Below, piece after piece: positions 47,378 to 60,339 of a stretch of DNA of 64,000 nucleotides; the first letter of the stretch is position 1, and each line of letters starts with the position of its first letter. The notes beneath the pieces were generated by a model. The model worked only from the letters and a program-made list of their open reading frames with translations. It was not told where the DNA came from and did not search any database. Made by a program: the position numbers and the translations under genes. This stretch comes from Voacanga thouarsii (taxonomy: Eukaryota; Streptophyta; Magnoliopsida; Gentianales; Apocynaceae), in the NCBI GenBank assembly GCA_026120185.1, contig JANUWF010001217.1:1782001-1846000 (forward strand), given 5' to 3'.

Positions 47378-49331
47378 TGATGTGTTCGGACTTGGGTGTA
47401 AAAATCATATAAAACTAAGCACATTCCCAATCAAGTTTAAATTAAAACGTTCAACCCAAATTACACATATAAGCAAGCGTACTCATCATTAATCGAGCAT
47501 ATGGTTTAAACGAATGTCGATCCTCAAGGAACAAGTAGACATTAATTACCTTTCTTTCATTATTTAACCGACTCAATAAATTGAAAAACAAATAAAAAGG
47601 AAAATAAAATAAAATAAAAATATATACATGTTAAGGATGGAGAAGTATGTAATTCAAATAATTGTATAGACAAGTATGATCTCAAAGAACTCAATCATTA
47701 TTACTACTAATTATTCTCTTGGCATCATGAAAGATAATATAGATTTACTTCTTTGTCCAATCCATAAATCCCTATCTTCTAGGTAACTTAGTATCACATA
47801 TCCTGTCTCAACCAGTCTTACCCAAAAAATGCAATAACCATAGTCCTTGATTTAATTCCCATTCCTGGTAATTTACACATGAAAATTAATCAATGAATCC
47901 ATATCCTGGCAGACATTAATTAACCTTGAATTACTTTGTCCCTACTCTTAACCTCTTTGTCCAAGCAAGTTAAAAGCTAACAAATATGAAACTAATGAAG
48001 TGAAACCACCATCAACCCCTTTGTCCAAGCAAGTTAATGGAAAGATCCAACCAATCAATATCGTAATAAGTATAAGTAATCAATACCAAGAACAACAATC
48101 AATTAATAAAAAAAATAAAAAAAACTCCAAATATCATGAATGTCTAAAACAATGTCAAATTACAATAAAACAATTAACATATCATTATTCAAGAAAAAGA
48201 AAACAAAGGAAAGAAATAGATACTCATAGACAAGCCTTCTTTTTCCTCCTTCATAGATCCTCTTGTACAATCCTCTTTGAACTATTTATCTTGAGAAAAT
48301 ATTGGTGATGCACTCTAAAATATGTCTAAGTCCCTACATTGTGCACCTCCCATTTTCTAGGGTAAATTAGCCTTTATTTATAGGCTTACAAAATTCCTAA
48401 AAGAATCCTAAATAAAGAAGAAGAAATTACCTAAAGAAATCAAAAACAAAAAAGGAGTAATAAAATAAAATCCTAAATAAACTAAAGAATCCGCCGCCTT
48501 TATGAAATTGAGAAGTTTAGAAACTAATTGGATTTTTCTGTCGTGTTATGCTGGAGAACTTCAATTGATGTTGAATTTGGCATTGGAATTGTTTGATTTG
48601 GCTTTTACTTGAGCCGTTTGACCACCGAAAATAGCTTCCTTTCTTCTGCTATCGCAGCGAGTGGCTCAATTGAGCCGCTAATCACCAAAACCCACCGAAA
48701 TTGTTGCTTCTTGTTCTGATTTCCTTTTGTCCTGTTTCGGTTGCTTTTGTTGACTTTCTTTCTCCACCTTAGCCCACCGAAATTCATGCTTTTCTTTGCT
48801 TGTTGATTGCTGACCGAATTGTTTCCTTTTTGTTGTCGTCTTAATTAGCCGTGAGCTATGAACTGAAAAACTGTCTTGCTTTGCTTTTCTTTCTTCTGGC
48901 CGTTTTTGTTGACTCCTGTTTCTCCTTTGCTTGGCCCCACCGAAACTGACTTTCTCTTGTTGTTATTGTTTTCTTTAGCTAACCGAATTGTTTGTTTGTT
49001 GTTGCCTTGTCTTGTCGGCTCAATTGAGCCATGAATTTGCTTCCTTTTCCTTTCCAACATCAATTGCAATTTTCCTCTGTTTCTTCTCAATTTCTCCACG
49101 CTTTTCTAGTGGAAGACCGGTGCCGGTTCCCCTTCTTGGGCTGGTGCCGGTTCTGTTTTGAAAAATTCCACAATTAACTATAATTTTTCCTTCTTTTTGC
49201 ATAAATTTATGGAAAAATATTTTTATGAAGGAAATATCAAATAGGAAAGAATATAACTAGTTATTTCACAAAATGTATCATAAAATGTCTTCAAATAACT
49301 AGGAAAAATATGACTAATTTAGGCCCAATCA
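47378..49331. mobile_element. Solo LTR (1,954 bp) inside the P5CR pseudogene exon
   Basis: Starts TGATGTGTTCGG and ends GGCCCAATCA. It is flanked by an exact 5-bp duplication CTTGT at 47373-47377 and 49332-49336. Excision with one duplicate restores a P5CR exon of the expected length, which fixes the boundaries. No primer-binding site or pol sequence is found inside. A TATA-like TTTATTTATAGG lies near 48372 and a GCCGGTGCCGG patch near 49120. Confidence 0.85.
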
Positions 49332-49964
49332 CTTGTCACATTGGAGTTAAGGCCATTTCTTTATGAGAAGCATCTTTTGGTCTCAGTTATTGCCGAGGTT
49401 AAATTGAAAGATCTACAGGTTTGTGCATTTTGTTCTTCATAACTGTGATTCCTGTATAAGTGGTTGAATATATTTATTATTTGTTTGCTTTGGGCTTCCG
49501 CTGTAAATACTTATATTTTCACTTGACTTTGTTTGTGATGCTAATCTTTCCTTTTTTCCTTTTCTTGGAATATATTAAAAAAAAGAAGAAAAAAAATTTA
49601 TTGTTCCCCAAAAAAGGAGGGAAAAGGTTGTCCTTTTACTCTTCCTGATTGTTAATGGCAAAAAATAGATTCTTTTGAGGTATAGGTCAAGACCGAGACA
49701 TTAAATTTTATGAATTTCTTTTGTATTCTAAGGATGTTAATCAAGAAACTATTTATTTGTATCATTTTGTCAGAAATATAAAAGAAGAGTTTGCAGCACA
49801 ACACATGGTAATCCTCGTTGTCGGTGATTTCATCTAAGTGTGTGGAAGAGCACTTTGTTGGTTTGTAGATTTACTTAATTCTCCATCTAGCTAGAAGCTA
49901 GATTATTCACCATTGTACTCAAATCAAGTGTACCTTGGGCCTTTTTTCGTTGACCTTTTATAAT

Positions 49965-50590
49965 CTTTCTACAATATGTGGTTGGTATATCAAGTTACTT
50001 ATTTTTCCTTTTTGTGCCTATATGTATGATGGTGATATTTGACTTTATTCTTCCTCTTTGATAAGTAGTTTTATTAGCTGATTTAATGGCAAAATCTTTG
50101 TTAGTTTGTATGAATTGTGAGTCCTTATTTTGAGGTCCTGAAATCCAAATAAAATTTCTCAGGTTAGGTTGCTGAATGTAAATCAGAGGGGGGAGAAAGA
50201 AAGTAATCGCATTATTCTTATCTTGTTTCTCATTATGCAGTTCTCACATTGGGTGCTTCGGCTACTCCAACAGATGGAGAATTAGTTGCTATGCTATTTG
50301 GACCAATTGGTAAGGTGTGAAAAGCCGATGAGAAACTATTTGATGCTGTAACTGGCTTATGTTGTTTTTCTCATTATGAGCTATGTTATTTTTTTTATAA
50401 ACTATTAGTTACTATGCAGTCATTGTCACAGAAGGGTACATTTAATGGTTATGTATATAAATTAAGTTTTGACATATATTCGGAAAATATTTAAGCAAAA
50501 TGCTAATTTATTTGGCAAAGGTTTTCCAACAATAGTTACGAATTTTTGAATCATAGCAGGCAGGATTCTTCTGCTTAGTTCTGGTGCAGA
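49965..50590. repeat. Left copy of a duplicated P5CR exon-intron segment
   Basis: Closely similar to 54076-54700 at an offset of about 4,111 bp. It includes a degenerate copy of P5CR exon c at 50241-50358. Confidence 0.85.
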
Positions 50591-53500
50591 AGTTCAAAGT
50601 AATATATAGAAGGCGTTGAAATATTGTGTCAGATATGCTAAGTGCTTAATGGATCTATTTGTATGCTAAGTATATTGGGTGTCTATATAAACATGATTGG
50701 GCAACCATTAGGTGTTTTGCAACGATAATTTACCACCAGAAGCCCACGTATGATACATAATGTCATGGAAATCTTAACATATTTGGACAGAATCCAAAGG
50801 GAAAAAGTATAAGGAAGGTACTAAATGAATAAAAAAGATTGAAATCTGAAGGATATCTATCTATTTTGTATCTCTGTTATGTAATAGAATTTTAGCTTAT
50901 CATTTTCTAATTTGCATAGTTAGCAAGCTGAAAATATATACAATGCACTAAAATATTGTGTTGGATATGCTATAAGATTAGTGGATTTGATTGTGTGCTA
51001 AGTATATTGGGCGTCTATATAAGCATGATTGGGCAACTATTTGGTATTTTGTAACGATAGTTTACCATCAAAAACCCACGTATGATGCATGATGTCATAA
51101 AAATGTTAACATATTTGGACAGAATCCATGGGGAAAAAGTATAAGGAAGGTGATAAATGAATAAAAAAGACTAAAATCAGAAGCACATCCATCTATTTTG
51201 TATCTCTGTGATATAATAGAACCTTTTAGATTATCATTTTCTAATTTTCATAGTTACTAAGCTGAAAATATGTACAATGCATTGAAATATTGTGTTGGAG
51301 ATGTTATAAGCCGAAGCTTTTATATATATTGTAAGATTTCACTTGATATTGTTTGTGCTGCTAATATTTCATTTTTTCTTTTTCTTTTTTTGGAATATAT
51401 TAAAAGATATACAAGGAAGAAAAAAATTTAGAATCATAGAAGGCAGGATTCTTCTGCTTGGTTCTGGTGCAGAAGTTCAAAGAAATATGTAGAATGCAAT
51501 GAAATATTGTATTAGATAGGCTAAAAGTTTAGTGGATCTGATTGTGTGCTAAGTATATTGGACGTCTATATAAACATGATCGGATAACTATTCGGTATTT
51601 TGTGACGATGGTTTACCATCAGAAGCCCACATATGATGTACAATGTCATAGAAATGTTAACATATTTGGACAAAATCTAAAGGGAAAAAAGTATAAGGAA
51701 GCTGCTAAATGAATAAAAAAGACTGAAATTTGAACAATATCCATCTATTTTGTATCTCTGTTATATAATAGAACCTTTTAACTTATCATTTTCTAATTTT
51801 CATAGTTAGTAAGTTGAAAATATGTACCATGCACTAAAATATTGTGTTGGATATGCTATATGCTTAGTGGATCTAATCATGTGCTAAGTATATTGGACGT
51901 CTATATAAACATGATTGGGTAACCATTCAGTGTTTTTCGATGATGGTTTACCATCAGAAGCCCACGTATGATGCATAATGTCACTAAAAGGACTGAAATC
52001 TAAAGCATATCCATCTGTATGTTTGTTATGTAATAGAACCTTTTAGCTTATCATTTTCTAATTTTCATTATTAGTAAGTTGAAATTATGTACAATGAACT
52101 GAAATATTGTGTTGGATATGTTATAAGTTTAGTGGGTCTGATTGTGTGCTAAGTATTTTGGACATCTATATAAACATGATTGGACAACCATTCGGTGTTT
52201 TGCAATGATGATTTACTATCAGAAGCCTACGTATGATGCACAATGTCATGAAAATGTTAACATATTTAGATAGAATCCATAGGAAAAAAGCATAAGGAAT
52301 GTGCTAAATGAATAAAAAAGATTTAAATCAGAAGCAAATCCAACTATTTTGCATCTCTGTTATGTAATAGAACCTTTTAACTTTTCATTCTCTAATTTTC
52401 ATAGTTACTAAGCTGCAAAGATGTACAATGCATTGAAATATTGTGTTGGATATACTATAAGCCGAAACTTTGATATATATTCTAAGATTTTACTTGACTT
52501 TGTTTGTGATGCTAATATTTCCTTTTTTTGAAATATATTAAAAAAAATACAAAGAAGAAAAAAATTTAGAATCATAGAAGGCAGGATTCTTGTGCTTGGT
52601 TCTGGTGCAGAAGTCCAAAGAAATATGTAGAATGTAATGAAATATTGGTTTAGATATGCTAAAAGCTTAGTGGATTTGATTATGTACTAAGTATATTGGG
52701 CGTCTATATAAACATGATTGGGCAACCGTTCGGTGTTTTGCGACGATGATTTACCGTTAGAGCCCACATATGATGCACAATGTCATGAAAATGTTAACAT
52801 ATTTGGACAAAATCGAAAGGGAAAAAGCATAAGGAAGGTGAAAAATGCATAAAAAAGATTGAAATTTGAACCATATCCATATGTTTTGTATCTCTTTTAT
52901 GTAATAGAACCTTTTAACTTATCATTTTCTAGTTTTCATAGTTAGTAAGCTGAAAATATGTACAATGCACTGAAATATTGTATTGAATATGCTATAAGTT
53001 TAGTGGATCTGATTGTGTGCTAAGTATATTAGGCATTCATATAAATATAATTGGGAAACCATTCTATGTTTTACGATGATGGTTTGCTATCAGAAGCCCA
53101 CGTATGATGCACAATGTCCCGAAAAAAGATTGAAGTCTGAAGCATATCTATCTATTTTGTATCTTTGTTATGTAATAGATCATTTTAGCCTATCATTTTC
53201 TAATTTTCATAGTTAGTAAGTTGAAAATATGTACCATGCAGTGAAATATTGTGTTGGATATGCTATAAGCTTTGTGGGTCTGATTGTGTGCTAAGTATAT
53301 TGAGCGTGTATATAAACATGCTTGTGCAACCATTTAGTGTTTTACGACGATGATTTACCATTAGAAGCCCACGTATGATGCACAATGTCATGAAAATGTT
53401 AACATATTTGGACAGAATCCACAGGAAAAAAGCATAAGGAATGTGCTAAATGAATAAAAAAGATTAAAATCAGAATGCATGTCCATCTATTTTGTATCTT

Positions 53501-54075
53501 TGTTATGTAATAGAACCTATTTTGCTTATTATTTTCTAATTTTCATAGTTACTAAGCTGAAAATATGTACAATGCACTGAATATTGTGTTGGAGATGCGA
53601 TAAGCCGAAGTTTTGATATATTGTAAGATTTCACTTGACTTTGTTTGTGATGCTGATCTTTCCTTTTTTTTTCTTTTTTTGCAATATATTAAAAGAAATA
53701 CAAGGAAGAAAAAAATTTTAGAATCGTAGAAGGCATGATTCTTCTGCTTAGTTTTGGTGCAGAAGTTCAAAGAAATATGTTGAGTGCAATGAAATATTGT
53801 GTTATATAGGCTAAAAGCTTAGTGGATCTAATTATATGCTAAGTATATTGAGCGTCTAAATAAACACGATTGGGCAATCATTTGGTGTTTTGTGACGATG
53901 ATTTATTATCAGAAGCCCACATATGATGCACAATATCATGAAAATGTCAACATATTTGGACAGGAATGGACTGGTCACAATCAATTTGTAGAGTATTGCC
54001 AAACACCCCTGCTACTGTTGGTCAGGCAGCATCTGGTATAGCCATTCTCCTTTAATATTGTCCAAGTTTTATAAT

Positions 54076-54700
54076 CACCCTACAATATGTCGTTTGTATA
54101 TCAAGTTACTTGTTTTTCCTTTTTGTACCTATATGTATGGTAGTGATATTTGACTTTATTCTTCCTCTATGATAAGTAGTTTTATTAGCTGATTTAATGG
54201 CAAAATCTTTGTTAGTTTGTATGAATTGTGAGTCTTTATTTTGAGGTCCTGAAATCCAAATAAAATTTCTCAGGCTAGGTTGCTGAATGTAAATCAGAGG
54301 GGGAAGAAAGAAGGTAATCACATTATTCTTATCTTATTTATCATTATGCAGTTCTCACATTGGGTGCTTTAGCTACTCCAATAGATGGACAATTAGTTGC
54401 TATGCTATTTAGAGCAATTGGTAAGGTGTGGAAAGCCGATGAGAAATGATTTGATGCTGTAACTGGCATGAGGTATGTTTTTCTCATTATGAGGTATGTT
54501 GTTTTTTTTAGAAACTATTAGTTGCTATTCAGTCATTGTCACAGAAGGATACATTTAATGGTTGTGTATCTAAATTAAGTTTTTAACATATATTTGGCAA
54601 ACATTTAAGCAAAATGCTGATGTGTTTGGCAAAGGTTTTCTAATAGTAGTTATGAATTTTTGAATCTTAGAAGGCAGGATTCTTCTGCTTTGTTATAGTG
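54076..54700. repeat. Right copy of the duplicated P5CR exon-intron segment
   Basis: Partner of 49965-50590. This copy keeps exon b (53964-54035) just upstream, so it is probably the original position and the left copy the duplicate, or both derive from a larger tandem duplication. Confidence 0.85.
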
Positions 54701-55440
54701 CGGAAGTTCAAAGAAATGTGTAGAATGCAATGAAATATTATATTAGATATGCTAAAAGCTCAGTGGTTTTGATTGTATGCTATGTATATTAGGCGTCTAT
54801 ATAAACATGATGGGGCAACCATTTGATATTTTGCGACGATAGTTTACCATCAGAAGCCCACGTATAATGCAAAATGTCATGAAAATGTTAATATAATTAG
54901 ACAAAATCCAAATTTTCTTTTTTTAGTTTTAAGTAATGTTCGATTAAAAAAGATTGAAATCATAAGCAAATCCATCTGTTTTGAATCTCTGTTATGAAAT
55001 AGAACCTTTTAGCTTATTATTTTCTAATTTTCATAGTTAACATGCTGAAAATATTTTCAATATACTGAAATATTATGTTGAATATGCTATATGCTTAGTG
55101 GATCTGATTGTGTGCTAAGTATATTGGACGTCTATATAAACATGATTGAGCAACCATTCGGTGTTTAATGGTTTACCATCAGAAGCTCACGTATGATGCA
55201 CAATGTCATGAAAATGTTAACATATTTGAACAAATTCCATAGGAAAAAGTATAAGGAAGATGCTAAACGAATAAAAAAGACTGAAATCAGAAGCATATCC
55301 ATCAGTTTTGTATCCATGTTATGTAATAGAACCTTTTAGCTTATCATTTTCTAATTTTCATAGGTACTAATTTGAAAATATGTACAATGCACTGAAATAT
55401 TGTGTTGGTTATACTATAATCTGAAGATTTGATAGATACT

Positions 55441-56827
55441 GTTAGGGGTGATGTGCAGAAGACATGTGCATAAAATTCTCTCATGGTCACGAATTGCCTT
55501 TTTCCCTGACCTTCAGTATTTATTACTTAACGAATGTTCAAATGGTAGCCATCTTCGCCATATGAAAATAGCAAAGGTTATTGCATAGTCATATGTGAGA
55601 GGTGTATGTGATTAATTCTTTGCAATTTTTCCGTCCTCATTTCAATTATTATATATCGATTTCTTGTTGTTTGGTTGATGTCTCCAACAATCAAAGCTGC
55701 GATTTCTGCTGCAATAGGAGGTTGAAACAAGACTCTACCAGAGTTGGCCAGGGTGTCTGCTAATGGTTTAGTTATATTGTCGGGTAAATATTTGACTCAA
55801 GTATAGCCCATTTGAATATTAATATTTGATGGTTTAGTTACAGATATTGTTCTACTAAACAATATTGCTATCCTTCTTCTAGTTTTGATTTGACTCATTT
55901 GTGCCTTATTTGTTTGAGCATGTCCTCATTTTACTTGTCCTTTTCTGTCTCTTGCTTTTTCTTATTTTCAAAACTCAAAAGCTATATCCATTTATTAGTA
56001 TCTTCACTACGCTAAATCCAACCAAACTTTTTGGTATTGAACAATCATGTCATATAGATACTGTCATTTTGGGGTTAGTTAATTCTGAAATATATTACAT
56101 TTGTGTTTTAGTTGATGCAGTTAAGTTATTTTGGCCATAGGTATTGGATGAGTTATTATGAAATTGGTATCTATTATGCAGTAGTGGATTCACCAACTAT
56201 CTATTTGGTGTAATGGTTGGTCATGAAATTACTGTGCTTGAAGAGATCTTGATATGCTTTATTTGAGCTATCTGAAATGCATATGGATTTAAGAATTGAT
56301 ATGAGCAAAAATGTGATTCATTTTGGAAACTAGATATAGTTTGGATGGTTTGGGTTGTGTTAGGATATCGGTTTATCATTTGCCTGACCTAGCATTTTAT
56401 TGTACAATGTCTGAAAAGATAACAACATATACCAATCTCATGCTATGTATGTGCATGCTTATAACCATATGGTAAAGAGTTATTGTAGCAGCCAGTGATT
56501 GTCAAATGATGTTGAGAAAGTGAGGCTTTTGTTTGCAGAAATGGCTGTATATCTTTGGATGACGTTTTCTTTTTAATTCATTGGTGAAGTGGTAGGTCTA
56601 AAGGAACAGGGGACACTAAAGTTGATGGACAGTCTAATAATGGGCTGAAGTTTTAACTAATTATTTATTGGTCCACTATACCATGTGCTTCATTTGCACA
56701 ATGATAACATGTGGTGCTATTAATCTTTTTGGCTGAGTTTGCAAATTAATTCCATGCTACTATTTCCCCAGTTATTCTTTCTGCCTGTTGTGTTCCTATA
56801 AAAAGTGCATTCAATAACATTTTCCTC
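55441..56827. other. Spacer between the repeat array and element 3
   Basis: AT-rich. I recognise no gene, RNA or element end. The expected C-terminal P5CR exons are not found. Confidence 0.5.
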
Positions 56828-58634
56828 TGCAGAGCATAAAGACATAGAAAACGGAAAATACAGGGCATGCAGCGGAAGTGAAGATAAAAAACTGAAAAAA
56901 CTAAATAATAGGGGAATCCCGATCACAGCCGGCGCCGGCGTCGGTTGTGCTCTGGTGGGATTTCGAGGTTAAAATTTTTTTATCTCTTTTCCTCGTTCTA
57001 AGAGTTGGCTGGACCGAAATGTGTACTACCGGGGTAGGTACGCTGGTGGAAGCATCTAGTGCGATTCCTACAAGTCTCCTACTCCGTCTTTGCATGTAGG
57101 TGAATGCCAATCTCTCGATCTTCCAGTATATGGTCTGCCTAAATCCATTTGGTAAACAACAACAGACTAAAGAACCATTTTTTTGGAGAGAGGGTGAGAG
57201 AGAAACATCTGGCTTTTCACAAAAAAGAAGCTATCTCAGAGAATGTGTGTTCTGTCAACAACGTTGTTTCCAATCCTCCTGTTTAACCTAAATAAAAATC
57301 CTAGGTTAAACTAGACAGGGCCATTGGACTCTTAGTTTAACCTTTTGGGTTTAATTAATTATTCTAATTAGAATTAAATAAGTGACCCAATTAATAATTA
57401 ATTTTTCAGCCCAAATAAACTATTTCAATTAACAAGCTTATATTAGTTTAGTCCCAGGTTAATCTTTAATTATTCAAACTGGGCCAAAGCCCTAAATAAT
57501 TAATTAACCAACCAAATTAATTTAATTAATTCTCTTTCTATGGACCTTTATTTTATTCTAGCCCAACAATTAAATCAGGCTACTTAAATAAAATAAATTT
57601 CATTTAATTTAAGATCAATTCCTTAGTCCGTATTTAATTAGGACTCATGGTCTATACTGGGGACCAAAAGACACTCCGTCTTGGCTATTAAAATGACCAA
57701 AATACCCTTGTCATATAAATAGCTGTATTTTGTATTTTAAATATTTTCTAATATCACCGTAAGAAAATATTGATCCCAAGGACAGTGATGCGTTAGCAAA
57801 GTCTCCGACTTACAAGTGTAATGACTAAAATACCTCTCTATACATTGCCGTACATTTAGAGAGGAAGAAGTGTACTAACATCTCTCTAAATGACATCTAC
57901 CATCCTTAGGCCTCTAGTCCAATAATCCACGACTTCCTGGATTGTTTCCGCTTGCTAAGGGAGTTACCCTAAAGCAAATATCCAAGTCATGTTTCCCAAC
58001 TCCCTAGATATTTAGATTATTCATACAAGCACAAGAGGCGATATAGTAAAGAAATTATCTTGTACAAGTTTATCTTAACTAACTAGTCACACATATTCAA
58101 CATGTAAGTATATTGGTCCTACGATAGAACCTCAACTATAGCATATCAAAGTATATGCTTCCAGCTTCGTCAGACCACCAACTCATACTTAAGTCGTAGA
58201 ATATTAGTCCACGTTGTAGCGGTAGTAGTCTAGGTTTCTACCATATAGTACTTTTAGAAACCACTACTACAGGTCCTGTTCTACGTATTCGAAATACGTT
58301 TATGTCATGAAGTGAGTAGACTACTCACTGGCTAAAGGTAAACCATTCTCCATTTAGAATTCACAACATAATAACCTAGACATGATGAGATTCTCATTCT
58401 CATTAATCGGTTAAAAACAAAAGTTTATGTGTTAAGTAACCCGTAATTCATACCTTACTGTGAAAGACCTTCATTCACGTGGACCACTTACTTAAACACA
58501 ATGGGTCTTTTCCAAACATAATTGTGCACAAATAAAATTGTAAATTCACAAACAATTTCTGAAAATAGATTCTTTTATTAAAACATTTGATATTTATATC
58601 AGAAACCTAGTCTAAGAGGGCATATTTCCCAACA
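56828..58634 (-). repeat. 3' LTR of element 3
   Basis: The minus strand starts TGTTGGGAAATATGCCC at 58634, next to the polypurine tract. The 57640-58634 part is readily aligned with the element 1 LTR. The lower end is placed at a TG near 56828 by comparison with the element 1 LTR (shared GCATGCA patch) and may be off by tens of bases. It holds a GC-rich patch CCGGCGCCGGCGTCGG at about 56929. Confidence 0.65.
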
Positions 58635-58656
58635 ATCTCCCACTTGCACTCTAAGA

Positions 58657-59490
58657 CTAAGTAAGTTCATAGGTGCCCACTCCTATGGTGTTTAAGTGTC
58701 TCTTGAAGACTCTCTTAGCCAAAGACTTGGTGAATGGATCTGCTAGATTGTTCTCGGAGGCAATCTGTTCCACCACGACTTCCCGTCTCTGAATGAAATC
58801 CCGAATCAGGTACTTTCTCTCAATATGCTTCCCCTTCTTGTGGTTCCTGGGTTCTTTGAATTGTGATACTGCTCTAGTATTATCTCAATACATCACAATC
58901 GGCTTGTCCATGTGTGGCACGACTCCAAGTTCTGAAAGGAATTTTCGGAGTCAGACTGCTTCCTTGGATGCCTCCAAAGTTGCCACATACTCAGCTTCCA
59001 TGGTTGAGTCAGCAATGCAAGATTGCTTGATACTCTTCCATGAAATAGCTTCTCCAGATAAGGTGAAGATATATCTACTAGTGGATTTTTTCTCATCTTT
59101 ATCCGCCTGGAAGTTTGAGTCTGTGTATCTTGTAGGAACCAAGTCATCAGCCCTATAAACCAGTATATAATCTCTCGTTCCCTTGAACTACTTGAGTATA
59201 TGCTTTACAGCTTCCCAATGAACCTTTCCAGGGTTTGACTAATATCTGCTAATCAAACCTACGGCAAAGCAGATATCTAGCCTAGTGCATAGCATGGCGT
59301 ACATGAGACTTCCCACAGTCGAAGTGTAGGGAATTCTACTCATTCTGTCTTTTTCTTTTTGAGACTTAGGATAGTCTCTTGAAGAAAGTGACAACCCATG
59401 TCTGTAAGGGATTAGAGCTCCCTTGCATGAGTTCATGTTGTACCTGGCCAGCATCTTATTAATGTATGCCGCTTGGGACAATCCTAACAT
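58657..59490 (-). pseudogene. Copia RNase H domain, element 3
   Basis: Recognisable pieces are SLMYAMLCTRLDIC, YTDSNFQADKDEKKSTS and STMEAEYVA, closely paralleling element 1. Frame breaks occur near 59240 and 58950. The final TAG is at 58657-58659. Confidence 0.82.
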
Positions 59491-59493
59491 TCT

Positions 59494-60330
59494 CTACTTC
59501 TTATTTCTAAGAAGTCTAATCTCGAGAATGTAGCTGGTTTCTCCCAAGTCTTTCATACTAAATTGACTAGACAACCAAACCTTTGTAGATGACAATGACC
59601 CTATATTATTTCCAATGAGTATAATATCATCTACATACAAGACAAGAAAAACCACATTAATGCCTTCAAGTTTCCTGTACACGCATGGTTCATCTTCGTT
59701 TTGAATAAAACCATAAGACTTTACAGTCTCATCAAAATAAATGTTCCATACCCTTGATGCATGCTTAAGTCCATAAATGGACTTCTTAAGCTTGCAAACC
59801 ATATGCTCTTAGCCTTTAGCAACAAAGCCTTCCAGTTGGGACATATAGATGTTTTCACTAAGATGACCATTTAAAAATGCCGTCTTAACATCTATTTGCC
59901 ATATCTCGTAGTCATAATAACATACGATGGTAAGGAGGATATGGATGGACTTAAGCATGGCTACCGGGGAAAAGGTTTCTTCATAATCGATTCACTCTTT
60001 TTGAGTATACATTTTCGCCACAAGCCTAACTTTGAAGGTTTCCACATTCCCATCTACTCCCCTCTTTCTCTTGTATACCCACTTACACCCTATGGGTTTT
60101 ATCCCTTCAGGTGAAACTACAAGATTCTAAACCTGATTGAGGTATATGGACTCAATATCAGCTTTCATTGCTTCATGTCATAGATTTGCATCGGCATCAG
60201 CAATAGCCTCCTTGAATCTAGTGGGGTCTTGTTCCTGATGGTTGGAGACTAGCTCAAAAGCTTCTCCAGCCCATCTCTCCGGAACCCTAGACACTCTCCC
60301 ACTACGATGAGGCTCCATATGTACAGGCTC
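59494..60330 (-). pseudogene. Copia reverse transcriptase domain, element 3
   Basis: The YVDD box is present (LYVDDIILIGN, near 59640), as are GCKWVYKRKRG (near 60090) and KKSIYGLKHASRVWN. Stops stand near 59810, 59985 and 60130, so the domain is split into pieces. Confidence 0.83.
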
Positions 60331-60339
60331 TTGAAGCTG

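Larger units (their letters stand above)
47368..54472 (+). pseudogene. Pyrroline-5-carboxylate reductase (P5CR) pseudogene
   Basis: P5CR makes proline from pyrroline-5-carboxylate. The pieces follow the order of the plant enzyme. Exon a begins at 47368, is split by a solo LTR (47378-49331) and resumes as LRPFLYEKHLLVSVIAEVKLKDLQ-like sequence to 49418 before GT. Exon b, 53964-54035, gives EWTGHNQFV and, after a one-base shift, VLPNTPATVGQAAS. Exon c, 54352-54472, gives VLTLGA..PIDGQLVAML and KADEK, then a TGA, then DAVTG. A second copy of exon c lies at 50241-50358 and has a different stop (TGA for Trp in GKVWKADE). The N-terminal dinucleotide-binding exons and the C-terminal SGSGPAY region are missing. 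Intron-exon structure is kept, so this is a decayed gene copy. Confidence 0.82.
49490..55440. repeat. Higher-order tandem repeat array in and after the P5CR pseudogene intron
   Basis: A landmark (GCTAAGTATATTGG and variants) recurs at 50665, 50997, 51548, 51883, 52148, 52686, 53019, 53290, 53838, 54779 and 55114. The intervals are 332, 551, 335, 265, 538, 333, 271, 548, 941 and 335. The run 335-265-538 / 333-271-548 defines a three-part higher-order unit of about 1.14 kb. The longer intervals carry an extra segment (TTCACTTGACTTTGTTTGTGA..AATATATTAAAA..GGCAGGATTCTTCTGC) that also stands singly at 49515-49600 in the presumed ancestral intron. No protein-coding content. Confidence 0.85.

Noticed and set aside
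48000..49200. Lys/Asn-rich open frames on both strands
   Set aside because: Low-complexity sequence inside a solo LTR.
47390..49335. Insertion bounded by ACTTG with ends GG..TC
   Set aside because: Those ends break the TG..CA rule and leave a P5CR exon six codons too long; the CTTGT boundaries at 47373 and 49332 satisfy both.
50560..55440. CRISPR-like array
   Set aside because: Repeats are 265-550 bp, diverged and without unique spacers, in a plant nuclear context.
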